64,000 nucleotides of DNA from CAWGHZ01 sp963775315 (GTDB taxonomy: Bacteria > Pseudomonadota > Alphaproteobacteria > MPNO01 > DASWLB01). Made by a program: the position numbers and the translations under genes. The stretch's first letter is position 1, and the number at the start of each line of letters is the position of its first letter. Shown here piece by piece: positions 27,279 to 36,525 of this stretch. The notes beneath the pieces were generated by a model, which saw only the letters and a list, made by a program, of their open reading frames with translations, was not told where the DNA came from and ran no database searches. The DNA lies in the NCBI GenBank assembly GCA_963775315.1, contig CAVZIN010000004.1:186001-250000 (forward strand), given 5' to 3'.

Positions 27279-30200
27279 CTACCGCTTCTGCAGCCCCTGG
27301 AGCAGCCCCTTCAGGATGTCCGCCGGGCTCGATGGCTGCGGCTTGGCCGGCTGGGCTGGCTGCGCCGGCGCGGCCGGCTGGGACGGCGCCGGGCGCGAAG
27401 GCACGACGTTCTTGAGGCCCGGCACGAACTTCTGCAGCAGCTTTCCGGCGTTGCGCTCGATCAAGTATTTCTGCAGGTCGTTGGCGAGGATCGTCTCGTT
27501 CGGCTGATCGAGCGGGCCATGCACCCGGACGCCGAGGGCCGGCGCGGCGGGATTCGCCGCCACCTTGAGATGCGCGGTGATGTCGGTCTGCCAGCGCGGC
27601 AGGTCGACAGTGCCGGCCGCGGTGCCGGTGCCCGAGGGGGCGGTGAGCTTCAGATCGTCGGTGCGCATCACCCCGTCGGTCATCTTGAACGTGCCGTCGA
27701 GCGAGGTGAACTTGGTCGATCCGCCCTTCATCGCGCTGGCGAACAGGGTGAGCAGGTCCATCGGCCGGTCGATATTGGCGAGCTGCTGGTTCACCGCGGC
27801 GAGGTCGAACCCCTTGATGGTGCCGTCCTTCACCGAAATCTTGCCGTTGCCGGCGAGCGACGACACCAGCGCGTACTCGCTGGCGCCCTGGCCGGCGAGC
27901 TTCGCGTCGAAATTCATCGTGCCGCCGGCGAGGTCGAGCCGCGCCGCGTCGAATAGCGCCTTGGCGACGTTCGCCTTGGCGACGGCGATGGTGGCGGTGA
28001 GGGCCGGCGCCGCCCGCGCGTCCAGCCGGCCGGCCATGTCGAACGTGCCGTCGAAGCTTTTGCCCGTCAGCTTGGCAAGCGTGAGCACCCGGTCGGCCAG
28101 GGTCGCCTCGGCGTGCGGGGCGTCGATTTTCACGTTCTTCCAGGCGAGCGATTTCGCGTCGAGCGTGATGTTCGCGTCGAGACTGCCGAGCGCGGCGAGG
28201 TCGAGCGGCGCGCGCGACCAGTGGCCCGCGCCGTTGCCGGCCTGGGCGAGCTGGATCGCGGCGGGCACGACGGGCGTCCCGTCCGGCGTTGCCGGCGCGG
28301 CGTCGGCCCGGCGCGGCGTGGCGGCCGGCAGGAAGGGGTCGAGCGCGATGTCGCCACCGGTGAGCTTGGCGTCGAGCTTAGGACGGTCGCCCGCCGTCGT
28401 CAGGGTGGCAGTGCCGGCCAGCTCGGCCTTGCCGGCCTTGGCGTCGATCCCGGTGATGTCGAGCCGGTCGCGCGTGCCGGCGATCTTGGCGGCGACGCTG
28501 ACCGGTCCGAGCCGGGCGTCGGACGGGCGGTAGCTCGCACCCAGCGCCGCGGCGAGCCCGGCGAGGGACGGGTGGGCGAGGCGGAGCGTGACGGCGACGC
28601 GGGGCGCGGCCAGCGGCTGGTCGATCCTGCCGTCGAGCTGGGCGGTCGCGCCGGCGAGCGCCAGCCTGCCGTCGAGCGCGACGGCGCCGAAATCGCCCTT
28701 CACCTTGGCGGTGAGGTCGAGCGGTCCCTTGCCCGCCGACGCCAAATCGATGTCGAGCGCCCGGCCGAGCGCCGCGGCGTCGGGGTGCTTCGCGGTCAGC
28801 GTCACGTCGAACTTGGGCGCGGTCTCCAGCGAATCGAGCGTGCCGGCGAGCGACGCGGTGCCGCCGGCCGCGGCGAGCCGGGTGTCGATGGAGAGCTTCT
28901 GCGCGTTGCCGTCGGCCCGGCCGGTGAACGCCACCTGGCCCAATCCGCGCGGCACGGCCCCGGCGTCGAGCCCGGCGAGGCGGGCGACGGCGGCCGGGTC
29001 GCGCGCCCGCGCCTCGAACGTGCCGCGGAACACAGGGAAGCCGGTGAGGTCGGAGAGCGCGCCGGCGACCTTCGCCCCGGCGCCCGCCACCTCGCCGATC
29101 GCGGCGTTGTGGATGGTGAGCTGGCCGTTCTGCAGCGTGCCGTCGAACGCGATGTTGTTGAGCGGCGTGGCGCGCCAGGTCAGCACGCCGATCCGGGCGC
29201 GCATGTTGGCGTCGAACGTGTCGAGGATTGCGAGCGGCGAGGGCGCGGCGCCGGCCGGTTTGCCCGGCTTGGCGGCGGGCGCCGGGGCTGCCGCGGACGG
29301 CGCTTTCGCACCCGGGGCGGGGCGGGTCGCCTGTGCGGCGGGCGCCGGCGGCAGATACGCGTCGAGGTTGAGGTGGTCGAGATCGAGCGTGATGCCGAGC
29401 CCGGTGCGCTTGCGCAGCGCCACCACCGCGCCGCCCTTGAGGTGCGAGGCGTCGAGCCGCATCTCGACGTCGAGGATGCGGAGCTCGGCAGACGAGGCCT
29501 TCACCTTGGCCGCGAGCGCGAAGTTGCGCAGCCGGTCCGGCGGGACCGACGACGGGTCGATCTTCAGCCAGTCGAGGATGCCGCGCAGATTGTCGGCCTG
29601 CACGTCGAGCGCGCCGTCGAACACGGGCTGGCCGGATTTCGCGTCGACCAGCCCGGCGAGCGAGGCCGATCCGCCGCCGGGCAGCCGCGCCGTCGCCTGG
29701 CGCACCGTCACCTGGCCGCGGTTGAGCGAGGCGGCGAGTTTCGCGTCGCGGATTGCCCCGCCGGCGACGTCGATCGACTGCACGGTAAGGTCGAGCGAGC
29801 CGTCGATGCCGGCGGGCAGGGCAAAGCCCGCCGTGGTGGCGCCGGCGGTCGCGGGGGAAGGTGGCGCGAGGGCGGTGGGCTGGCCCGGCTTCGTGGGCGC
29901 GGCGGGGGCCGTCGGCGCCAAGGCGGGCGCGGGTGACGCGGGGGCGGGGCCGGGCGCCTGCCAGCGCGCGGCATCGATCCGGTTGATCGTAAGCGCGACG
30001 TCGGCGCGCGGCCGGGCACCGAGCGCGATATTGACCGCGCCATGCGCCCGCGTATCGCCGAGCGCGACGTCGAGATCGTCGATCGCCACCGACTTGGCCG
30101 AGCCCTTGAGCGCGCCGGCGAGGGAGAGCTTGTTCGAAAGCGCGGCGGACAGCGCCTCCTGCGGCGCGACGGCGCGCACCAGCTTGGCGAGGTCGGCGGC

Positions 30201-31019
30201 CGCGCCCTCGATCCGGCCCTGGAAGCTGGGCGCGGTGTCGGCGTCGGCGAGCAGACCGGTCACGGTAAGCTTGCCATCGGCGCCCGGCAGGCCGGCATGC
30301 AGCGTGACCGGTGTTGGACTCGCACCTTGGAGCGTGCCGACATTGGCGTCGAGCGCGATCTCGTGGCCGCGCGCGACCAGCGTTCCGTCCGCCTTGAACG
30401 GACCCGAAAGCGAGCCGGCGGCGAGGCGGGCGTTGATCTTCTCAATGCGCTCGACCGTGCCGGCCCCGCGGTCGCGGTAGATCACCGTGCCGTTCTCGAT
30501 GCGGAGGTCGTCGAGCCGGAATGGCGTCGCCGTGCCCGGCCTACCGCCCGATGGCGATGCGGCTTGCGGCGCGGCAGGCTGGGCAGGGGCGGGGGCTTGA
30601 GCGGGCGCCGTACCGGCGCCGATCGCGGGCGGCGGGGCGAACTGCCAGTTGGCGCGCCCGTCCGGCAGCTTCTCGAGCTCGATCACCGGATCGACCAGCT
30701 TGACGCTCGACACCTCGATCCGCCCGCCGATCAACGGCAGCAGACGGACGTCGACCTCCAGCGTCTTGAGCCGGGCCATCGCCGGGCTCGCCGCGCCCGG
30801 CGCGTTGGCCAGGGTGACGTCGGCGGCCGACAGATGCGGCGAAGGCAGGATGGCGAGGTCGAGATCGCCGGCGATGGCGAGGTCGCGCCCGGTCGCGTCC
30901 TTGACCTCGGTCGCGATCTCGCGCTTGTAGCCGTTCCAGTCGATGAGGCTCGGCACGATCAGCGCCGCGCCGATCAGCACGACGACCAGCGCGACGAGAC
31001 CGTAGATCAGCTTTCGCAT
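27279..31019 (-). CDS. Large AsmA family protein
   Basis: A 1246-residue AsmA-like protein. One N-terminal membrane anchor (LIYGLVALVVVLIGAALIVP) precedes the AsmA start (SLIDWNGYKREIATEVKDATGRDLAIAGDLDL), and the C-terminal AsmA_2 part contains GNGKISVKDGTIKGFDLAAV and ends near LQKYLIERNAGKLLQKFV. AsmA-clan proteins form long hydrophobic beta-grooves that bridge the periplasm and carry phospholipids to the outer membrane. At least four Ala/Pro-rich linkers (for example near residues 140-165 and 370-400) interrupt the beta-rich body, and the C-terminus is another such tail. The neighbours do not specify its cargo. It is divergent from the DUF4169 gene. Confidence 0.9.
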   Translation of the reverse strand: MRKLIYGLVALVVVLIGAALIVPSLIDWNGYKREIATEVKDATGRDLAIAGDLDLAILPSPHLSAADVTLANAPGAASPAMARLKTLEVDVRLLPLIGGRIEVSSVKLVDPVIELEKLPDGRANWQFAPPPAIGAGTAPAQAPAPAQPAAPQAASPSGGRPGTATPFRLDDLRIENGTVIYRDRGAGTVERIEKINARLAAGSLSGPFKADGTLVARGHEIALDANVGTLQGASPTPVTLHAGLPGADGKLTVTGLLADADTAPSFQGRIEGAAADLAKLVRAVAPQEALSAALSNKLSLAGALKGSAKSVAIDDLDVALGDTRAHGAVNIALGARPRADVALTINRIDAARWQAPGPAPASPAPALAPTAPAAPTKPGQPTALAPPSPATAGATTAGFALPAGIDGSLDLTVQSIDVAGGAIRDAKLAASLNRGQVTVRQATARLPGGGSASLAGLVDAKSGQPVFDGALDVQADNLRGILDWLKIDPSSVPPDRLRNFALAAKVKASSAELRILDVEMRLDASHLKGGAVVALRKRTGLGITLDLDHLNLDAYLPPAPAAQATRPAPGAKAPSAAAPAPAAKPGKPAGAAPSPLAILDTFDANMRARIGVLTWRATPLNNIAFDGTLQNGQLTIHNAAIGEVAGAGAKVAGALSDLTGFPVFRGTFEARARDPAAVARLAGLDAGAVPRGLGQVAFTGRADGNAQKLSIDTRLAAAGGTASLAGTLDSLETAPKFDVTLTAKHPDAAALGRALDIDLASAGKGPLDLTAKVKGDFGAVALDGRLALAGATAQLDGRIDQPLAAPRVAVTLRLAHPSLAGLAAALGASYRPSDARLGPVSVAAKIAGTRDRLDITGIDAKAGKAELAGTATLTTAGDRPKLDAKLTGGDIALDPFLPAATPRRADAAPATPDGTPVVPAAIQLAQAGNGAGHWSRAPLDLAALGSLDANITLDAKSLAWKNVKIDAPHAEATLADRVLTLAKLTGKSFDGTFDMAGRLDARAAPALTATIAVAKANVAKALFDAARLDLAGGTMNFDAKLAGQGASEYALVSSLAGNGKISVKDGTIKGFDLAAVNQQLANIDRPMDLLTLFASAMKGGSTKFTSLDGTFKMTDGVMRTDDLKLTAPSGTGTAAGTVDLPRWQTDITAHLKVAANPAAPALGVRVHGPLDQPNETILANDLQKYLIERNAGKLLQKFVPGLKNVVPSRPAPSQPAAPAQPAQPAKPQPSSPADILKGLLQGLQKR

Positions 31020-31159
31020 GCCGCCATCCCCTGCGGGCGCGCCGCGCCGTGGCGGCGGTTGCGCGGCACGGCGTTTTGCGCAACGATTGCGCGCCGCTAC
31101 ATATAGTGCGTGTTGCGCCCGCCCGGAACCCGCGGCGGCGCGCGGGACGGGGTCAGCTC

Positions 31160-31366
31160 ATGGCCGAGATCATCAATCTGAACCGCCACCGCAAGGCGCG
31201 CTCGGGCGAGGACAAGCGCAAGGAGGCTGCGAAGAACCGCGCGCTGGCGCGGCTCACCCCCGCCGAGCGGCTGATTTTCCGCGGCGATTCAAAGCGTGCC
31301 CGCGACGAGCTGGAGAAGAAACGGCTCGATGACGACACGCCCGACGGCCCCCCCAAGCGCGGCTAG
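31160..31366 (+). CDS. DUF4169 family small protein
   Basis: A 68-residue, highly charged cytosolic protein beginning MAEIINLNRHRKAR and continuing with a Lys/Arg/Glu/Ala-rich helix (EDKRKEAAKNRALARL). The start N-L-N-x-x-R-K is the hallmark of the DUF4169 family, which is widespread in alphaproteobacteria and without known function. The ATG at 31160 gives the family N-terminus; an in-frame upstream ATG at 31049 would add unrelated sequence. It lies divergent from the AsmA gene and convergent with the GST gene. A small hairpin (CCTCGC/GCGAGG, 31381-31398) follows in the 43-bp gap. Confidence 0.85.
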   Translation: MAEIINLNRHRKARSGEDKRKEAAKNRALARLTPAERLIFRGDSKRARDELEKKRLDDDTPDGPPKRG

Positions 31367-31409
31367 ACGGGCGCTGCACGCCTCGCAACGACGCGAGGGA
31401 CGGGATTCC

Positions 31410-32033
31410 TTACGCGAACGGGGTCCAGGCGCGCTGCACCGCCGGCCGGGCGGCGATCGCGTCGTGCCAGCGCTTCACGTTCGGGTATGTGTCGAGCCCG
31501 ATCTGGTTCACCCCGTGGATGTGCACGTCGGGATACATCGAGATGTCGGCGACCGTGTAGTTCGCGCCCGCGACATAGGCGCTCTCGCCCAGCCTTTTGT
31601 CGAGGATCGACAGCATGTCGGCGAGGTTGTCGGTGTAGAACTTCTTCGCCGCCGGCACGTCCTCCTGCGAGCGCACGACCCAGTGGCCGAACTGCTGGGC
31701 GAGCGTCGTGAACGTCGCCGAGCCGTAGAACAGCCACTGGTCGACCGCCGGCTGCTGGGCCGGGTCCTCGGGGTAGAGCCCGTTCTTCGCCTTGGTGCCG
31801 ACGTATTTCAGGATCGCGCCCGACTCGCAGAGTGTCATCTTGCGCCCGCCCGGCCCCTCCGGGTCGACGATCGCCGGGATCTTGTGACCCGGGCTGATCT
31901 TCATGAACTCGGGGTTGAACTGCTCGCGCTTGGGCAGGGCCACCGGGTGCAGGTTATAGGGCAGGCCCGATTCCTCGACCGCGTGGCGGCCCTTGTAGCC
32001 GTTGTCCGTCATCCATGTGTAGAGATCGATCAT
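31410..32033 (-). CDS. Glutathione S-transferase (YfcG-like)
   Basis: A 207-residue GST. The N-terminal thioredoxin-like domain starts MIDLYTWMTDNGYKGR and includes the cis-Pro and gamma-site motif KIPAIVDP...ESGAILKY. The C-terminal helical domain holds ANYTVADISMYPDV, the N-capping box seen in GSTs. The active-site region YTWMTDNG differs from the YTWPTPNG of typical YfcG/GstB enzymes, so specificity may differ. Likely a cytosolic glutathione-dependent disulfide reductase or detoxification enzyme. The ATG follows GGGAGGGCGCG. Confidence 0.9.
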   Translation of the reverse strand: MIDLYTWMTDNGYKGRHAVEESGLPYNLHPVALPKREQFNPEFMKISPGHKIPAIVDPEGPGGRKMTLCESGAILKYVGTKAKNGLYPEDPAQQPAVDQWLFYGSATFTTLAQQFGHWVVRSQEDVPAAKKFYTDNLADMLSILDKRLGESAYVAGANYTVADISMYPDVHIHGVNQIGLDTYPNVKRWHDAIAARPAVQRAWTPFA

Positions 32034-32187
32034 CGCGCCCTCCCGTGTTGCGCCGGAACTCTAATCCTCCGGCCCCCGTCCGCCAAGCGCTTGGAATCCC
32101 ATGAAAGCGCGCATGCTGGCACGGAACTTGCACTGCCTATAGGGACCGGCCGAGAGCCGGCGTCGAATGGGATGATGAGGTCCTGCC

Positions 32188-32292
32188 ATGTTGAACGCGT
32201 TGGTTCGTGCTCTGCTTGCTCGGCGCGTGCCGGTCGAGCCGCCGCTCTGGCACCGGCTGGTGGCGGTTCATATCCGGAGCGCAATGCGCTAG
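32188..32292 (+). CDS. Possible 34-residue small protein
   Basis: A short open frame (MLNALVRALLARRVPVEP, then PLWHRLVAVHIRSAMR) begins at an ATG eight bases after GAGG in an otherwise gene-free stretch (32034-32397). It is amphipathic and basic, and resembles no family I know. Only the ribosome site and the codon run support it. It could equally be chance. Confidence 0.25.
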   Translation: MLNALVRALLARRVPVEPPLWHRLVAVHIRSAMR

Positions 32293-32355
32293 CTGCACGA
32301 CAAGAAGTGGACACGGCGGCGCCGATCCCCCTCTCCCCTCCGCGCGCCAGCCGAC

Positions 32356-32385
32356 CGAACGGCGGTCCCCATGGGCCGCCGTTCG
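32356..32385. terminator. Hairpin downstream of DUF3891 gene
   Basis: CGAACGGCGG (32356-32365) pairs perfectly with CCGCCGTTCG (32376-32385) around a ten-base loop. It lies 13 bases past the stop of the minus-strand DUF3891 gene. There is no T-tract on either side. Confidence 0.4.
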
Positions 32386-32397
32386 TACGTTTGGGGG

Positions 32398-33240
32398 CTA
32401 CGCTTTCACGAAGACGTGGACCTGCTCGGCGGCGGGGCGGCCATAGAGCACGGCGGCGAGGTCGGCCGGCGGCGTCGCGGGATCGACCGCCTCGAACCAG
32501 CGGCCGCGGCAGCGCGCCTCCAACCGGTCGCCGGCGAACGGGAAGGGGGCCATCGCGTAGGTGCCGCCGCCCTGCGGCGTGACGGTGATGGTGGCGTCCT
32601 CGCGGGCCGACATGGGCACGTGCACGAAACTCTCGGCTTCGCGCTCGGATTCGTGGCGCAGGTTGAAGTAGAGCGCCAGCGTGTCGAAGAATTGCAGCAG
32701 CTTGTAGTTCTGCATCAGGCGCGCCGGCTCCACCCATGGCGCCGTTCGCGGATCGGCGGCGAGCTGGGCGGTGAGGCGGGCCTGGCGCGCGCGCTCGGCC
32801 TCCAGCACCTCGGCGGTCGCGGCGGCCTGGGCCGGCGGAACCGGGATCGAGACCGGCCCGCCCTTGTGCGTCGAGAATTTCGAGAAGCCATACCGCGCGT
32901 TGAACAGGCCCCAGCAATGCATGCTGGCGAGAAGCCCGCAATAGGCGTGGCGCGCCTCGTTATAGTCGGGCGAGCGCTTGTTGGTGGCGAGCCCGCCGGG
33001 GATGGGAGCGGTGCCGAGCCCGCGCGGATATCCCGACTTTTCGTCCAGCACCGGCGCGGCATCGAAATCGTCCCACCCGCGGTCGTGATGCGAGATGACG
33101 TAGAGCACCTCGTCCCACGGCTCCGGCCGCTCGAACCGCGCGTTGCCGAAGGCACGCGCGAACTGGCCGCAGAGGTCGTTGTGCTCCTCCATCGTCGAGA
33201 TGAAGCGGGGGCCGCCGTGCGGCGCGGGCTGGATCATCAT
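32398..33240 (-). CDS. DUF3891 family protein
   Basis: A 280-residue protein matching the DUF3891 family, which carries His/Asp-rich motifs like those seen here: STMEEHNDLCGQFARAFGN near the N-terminus, VISHHDRGWDDFDAAPVLD around residue 50, and NEARHAYCGLLASMHCWGLF around residue 100. The HHD-x3-W-D run and repeated His suggest a metal-binding alpha-helical protein, possibly HD-like, but the function is unknown. No signal peptide. The ATG at 33240-33238 follows GGGAGACGTCCC; a second ATG follows directly. It is divergent from the first binding protein of the tandem array. Confidence 0.85.
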   Translation of the reverse strand: MMIQPAPHGGPRFISTMEEHNDLCGQFARAFGNARFERPEPWDEVLYVISHHDRGWDDFDAAPVLDEKSGYPRGLGTAPIPGGLATNKRSPDYNEARHAYCGLLASMHCWGLFNARYGFSKFSTHKGGPVSIPVPPAQAAATAEVLEAERARQARLTAQLAADPRTAPWVEPARLMQNYKLLQFFDTLALYFNLRHESEREAESFVHVPMSAREDATITVTPQGGGTYAMAPFPFAGDRLEARCRGRWFEAVDPATPPADLAAVLYGRPAAEQVHVFVKA

Positions 33241-33300
33241 GGGACGTCTCCCTCGGTCGGGGATCGATGGTAGACCCGCCCGCCCGCGCGTGCCAGCCAA

Positions 33301-33329
33301 TCGACATGCGCCGCATGCGATGCTAGCGT
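33301..33329 (+). promoter_or_regulatory. Candidate promoter of receptor array genes 1-3
   Basis: TCGACA (33301-33306), exactly 17 bp, then TAGCGT (33324-33329). The start codon of array gene 1 follows 58 bp after the -10. The same TAGCGT hexamer serves the other ABC binding-protein gene at 7.6 kb. Confidence 0.4.
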
Positions 33330-33387
33330 CCCGCCGCCGGGTGCGCCCGCGGCCAGTCGTCGGGGGGCCCGTGTGGAGAATACGTCG

Positions 33388-34401
33388 ATGAACATCCGTC
33401 GCGCGGCCGGTGTGGCCGCGCTTGTCGTGACGGCCGCGGCGCTCGCCCGGCCGGTGGCCGCCGCCGACACCGTGCGGCTCGCCCTGCCGGTCGTCTCGCT
33501 CACCGTCAGCCCCACCTACATCGCCGACGAGCTTGGCTATTGGCGCGATGCCGGGCTCGACATGAAGTTCCCGTATATCGCGGGCGTCGGCTCGAACAAC
33601 GCGCTCGAGGCCGGCAGCGTCGAGTTCGCCTACACCTCGGGCCCGACCATGATCCGCGGCAACGGGCGCGGCGACAAGTCGGTGGCGATCGCGACCACCC
33701 TCGACCGCATCCAGCTCGGCATCGTGCTGTCGAAGAAGGCGGCCGCCGAGGCCCACGTCACCGAATCCTCGTCGATCGTGGACAAGGCGCGGGCGCTCAA
33801 GGGCCGCACCATCGCGGTCGATTCGTTCAACTCGGTGGTGCACAGCTACGTGCGCTATCTGGCGCGCAAGGGCGGCATCGATCCCGACCGCGATATCAAG
33901 ATCACCAACCAGACCGGGCCGGTGATGCTCGCCTCGCTCAAGAAGGGCGCGATCGACGGGTTCGCGCTGTCGCTGCCCTGGCCGCTGATCCCGGTGCACG
34001 ACGGCACCGCGATCACGCTGGTGTCGAGCCCGAAGGGTGACTTCCCCGAGCTCTACCCCTTCACCTATATCGCGGTGGTGGCGCGGCCCGGCTGGTGCGA
34101 CGCGCACGTTTCGATCTGTAAGCGCGTGGTCGCCGGGTTCGCCAAAGCGCTCACTTTCATCCGCGAGCACCCGGCCCAGAGCATTGCCATCCTGAAGAAG
34201 CGCATCCCGTCCAAGATCGCGCCCGAGGTGTTCCAGGAGGCGTTCGACCTGATGCGCGACTCGACGCCGAAGAGCCCCAGGGTCGACGAGGCGGCGCTCG
34301 CCCGCGCGCAGGACTACATGATCGCGACCGGCATGATGAAGGCCTCCGAGAAGCTTCCGTCGCTCGCCGCGGTCTACACCAACAAGTTCCAGGCAAACTG
34401 A
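33388..34401 (+). CDS. Tandem array binding protein 1 (NMT1/TauA family, divergent member)
   Basis: A 337-residue periplasmic binding protein with a signal peptide ending near RPVAAA-DT. It shares the array layout (VSLTVSPTYIADELGYWRDAGLDM, KGRTIAVDS hinge, C-terminal AAVYTNKF) but is the most divergent copy: the block that reads GIGAMNA in the others is GVGSNNALEAGSVEFAYTSG here, and IRANIRG is IRGNGRG. The paired cysteines C237 and C244 are kept. I chose ATG 33388, about nine bases after GGAGA, over a GTG at 33373. Gene 2 follows after 16 bp. The ligand is unknown; it presumably delivers to the permease-ATPase set at 41.3-43.7 kb. Confidence 0.88.
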   Translation: MNIRRAAGVAALVVTAAALARPVAAADTVRLALPVVSLTVSPTYIADELGYWRDAGLDMKFPYIAGVGSNNALEAGSVEFAYTSGPTMIRGNGRGDKSVAIATTLDRIQLGIVLSKKAAAEAHVTESSSIVDKARALKGRTIAVDSFNSVVHSYVRYLARKGGIDPDRDIKITNQTGPVMLASLKKGAIDGFALSLPWPLIPVHDGTAITLVSSPKGDFPELYPFTYIAVVARPGWCDAHVSICKRVVAGFAKALTFIREHPAQSIAILKKRIPSKIAPEVFQEAFDLMRDSTPKSPRVDEAALARAQDYMIATGMMKASEKLPSLAAVYTNKFQAN

Positions 34402-34417
34402 ACCGAAAGGAGAGCCG

Positions 34418-35440
34418 ATGACACACGGCGCCCGCGCCGCCGCGCTCGCTGCAATCGTCGCCGCCGCCACCTTCGCCCCCGCCGGTCCGGCGGGAGCCGC
34501 CGGCATGGAAAAGGCGTCGGTCGCGCTTCCCACCACCAGCCTCACCTTCGCGCCCAACTACGTCGCCCAGGCGGAGGGTTTCTGGAAGAAGCGTGGCCTC
34601 GAGGTGACGCTGCACAACATCACCGGGATCGGCGCGATGAACGCCGTCCTGGCGGGCAGCATCGATTTCTCCAACTCGTCGGGCCCGACCGTCATCCGCG
34701 CCAACATTCGCGGCGCGAAGGTGGAGGGCATCGGCGTCACGCTCGACGGGCTTCCGCTCGAGATCGTGGTGAAGCCGGGCATGATGAAGGCCGCGGGCGT
34801 CACGCTCTCCTCGCCGGTCGCCGAACGCGCCAAGCTCCTCAAGGGCAAGACGGTCGCGATCATCTCGCCCAACACGATCCCGCACATCTATCTGCGCTAT
34901 TTCGTGCGGAAGGGCGGGCTTGATCCCGAGCGCGACATGAAGGTCACCTCGATCTCGCCCGAGGCGGGGCTCGCCGCGCTCAAGAACGGCACGGTGCAGG
35001 GCTACATCCAGAGCGCGCCGTGGCCGGAGATCGCCCAGAAGGAGGGGATCGGCGAGCTGTTGTCGAGCGCGACGGCGGGCGATCTGCCGGAATTCAGCCC
35101 GTTCGCCTACAACGTGGTCGTCACCAAGGCGGGGTTCTGCGACGCGAACAGCGACAAGTGCGCCAAGCTGATGGCCGGCTACCAGGACGCGATGGCGTTC
35201 CTGCGCGACCATCCGGACAAGGCGCTCGCCGATCTGCACAAGATCATGCCGCGCGTCGATCCGGGCGTGCTCAAGGCTTCGCTGGCCATCATGGCGAAGC
35301 TGACGCCGGCCTCGACCCGGTTCAGCATTCCCGAGCTCACGCACGCCCAGGACCTCATGGTCTCGGGCGGAATGATCAAGCCGTCCGAAAAACTCACCTC
35401 GTTCGAGGGGGTCTATACCAACAAGTACGCAGGGAAGTAG
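34418..35440 (+). CDS. Tandem array binding protein 2 (NMT1/TauA family)
   Basis: A 340-residue secreted binding protein with a signal peptide ending near AGPAGAAG. It carries the full array signature: FAPNYVAQAEGFWKKRGLEV, GIGAMNAVLAGSIDFSNSSG with IRANIRGAKV, the hinge KGKTVAIISPNTIPHIYLRY, and cysteines C241 and C248. It is visibly closest to array protein 3, sharing AERAKLLKG, RKGGL(D/N)PERD and PEAGLAALKNGT, so these two look like a recent duplication. Differences concentrate around the pocket-facing DGLPLEIVV and APWPEIAQ segments, consistent with altered ligand preference. AAAGGAGAGCCG precedes the ATG. Confidence 0.9.
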   Translation: MTHGARAAALAAIVAAATFAPAGPAGAAGMEKASVALPTTSLTFAPNYVAQAEGFWKKRGLEVTLHNITGIGAMNAVLAGSIDFSNSSGPTVIRANIRGAKVEGIGVTLDGLPLEIVVKPGMMKAAGVTLSSPVAERAKLLKGKTVAIISPNTIPHIYLRYFVRKGGLDPERDMKVTSISPEAGLAALKNGTVQGYIQSAPWPEIAQKEGIGELLSSATAGDLPEFSPFAYNVVVTKAGFCDANSDKCAKLMAGYQDAMAFLRDHPDKALADLHKIMPRVDPGVLKASLAIMAKLTPASTRFSIPELTHAQDLMVSGGMIKPSEKLTSFEGVYTNKYAGK

Positions 35441-35462
35441 CCACCACAAGGGAGGAAAGGCA

Positions 35463-36473
35463 ATGAACAAACCGATAGCTCTGGCCACCGCCGCGCTCGT
35501 CGCGGCGCTCGCCATCGGCGGGCCGGCGACGGCGGCCGATATGGAAAAGGCGTCGATGGCGCTGCCCGCGGTGACCATCGGCTTCGCGCCCACCTATATT
35601 GCCGACGCCAAGGGCTTCTGGAAGAATCGCGGGCTCGACGTGACGCTGCACGACATCGTCGGCATCGGCTCGATGAACGCCGTGCTGGCCGGCTCGATCG
35701 ACTTCTCCAACTCGTCCGGCCCGACCATCATCCGCGCCAACATCCGCGGCGCCAAGGTGCAGGGCATCGGCTCGACGCTGAACGGCCTGCCGTTCCAGAT
35801 CGTCGTGCCGCCCGAGCTGATGAAGTCGCACCACATCACCGAGAATTCGCCGGTCGCCGAGCGGGCCAAGCTGCTCAAGGGCGCGAAGATCTCGGTCACT
35901 TCGCCGAACACGATCCCGCACGTCTATCTGCGCTACTTCCTGCGCAAGGGCGGGCTCAACCCAGAGCGCGACGTGACGGTCGTCTCGATCCCGCCCGAGG
36001 CCGGGCTCGCCGCGCTCAAGAACGGCACGACCGAGGGCTACGTGCAGGGCCCGCCCTGGACGGAGATCGCCCACCACCAGGGCATCGGCGCGGTGCTGTC
36101 GAGCGCCATCACCGGCGATCTGCCGGAGCTCAACCCCGTCGCCTACAACGTCGTGGTGACGCGCGCGGGCTTCTGCGAGAAGAAGCCGGACGTCTGCAAA
36201 AAGCTGATGGCCGGCTACACCGAGGCGATGAAGTTCATGCACTCCAACCCGGACGAAAGCATCGCCATCCTGCAGAAGAAGATGCCGAAGGTCGATCCGG
36301 GCGTGCTGAAGACCTCGTTCGAGCGCATCGCCAAGCTCACCCCCGAGACGACCAAGATCAACATCGCCGGGCTCCGGCATGCGCAGGAGCTGATGATCGG
36401 CGGCGGCATGATCAAGGCGTCGGAGAAGCTCGCCTCGTTCAAGGGCATCTACACGAACGCCTACGCCGAGTAG
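35463..36473 (+). CDS. Tandem array binding protein 3 (NMT1/TauA family)
   Basis: A 336-residue secreted binding protein with signal peptide MNKPIALATAALVAALAIGG and cleavage near ATAA-DM. Motifs: FAPTYIADAKGFWKNRGLDV, GIGSMNAVLAGSIDFSNSSG, hinge KGAKISVTSPNTIPHVYLRY, cysteines C238 and C245, C-terminal GIYTNAYAE. Close to array protein 2. It is the last gene of the first sub-array: a strong hairpin begins eight bases after the stop and an oppositely oriented small gene follows. The ribosome site is GGGAGGAAAGGCA. Confidence 0.9.
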   Translation: MNKPIALATAALVAALAIGGPATAADMEKASMALPAVTIGFAPTYIADAKGFWKNRGLDVTLHDIVGIGSMNAVLAGSIDFSNSSGPTIIRANIRGAKVQGIGSTLNGLPFQIVVPPELMKSHHITENSPVAERAKLLKGAKISVTSPNTIPHVYLRYFLRKGGLNPERDVTVVSIPPEAGLAALKNGTTEGYVQGPPWTEIAHHQGIGAVLSSAITGDLPELNPVAYNVVVTRAGFCEKKPDVCKKLMAGYTEAMKFMHSNPDESIAILQKKMPKVDPGVLKTSFERIAKLTPETTKINIAGLRHAQELMIGGGMIKASEKLASFKGIYTNAYAE

Positions 36474-36481
36474 CGGTGGCG

Positions 36482-36513
36482 CCCCTCTCCGTCCTCAGCG
36501 GGGCGGAGAGGGG
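36482..36513. terminator. GC-rich hairpin ending sub-array 1
   Basis: CCCCTCTCCG (36482-36491) pairs with CGGAGAGGGG (36504-36513), extended inward by T-G, C-G and C-G pairs around the loop TCAGCG, about 13 bp in all. It lies between the stops of array gene 3 (plus) and the DUF1328 gene (minus). No T-tract. Confidence 0.6.
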
Positions 36514-36525
36514 GCCAGCCCGAAT

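Noticed and set aside
34157..35593. Long minus-strand open frame over array receptors 1-3
   Set aside because: Its translation is a mirror of the receptor genes with no domain or ribosome site, and similar shadows occur opposite every receptor because the genes are paralogous.
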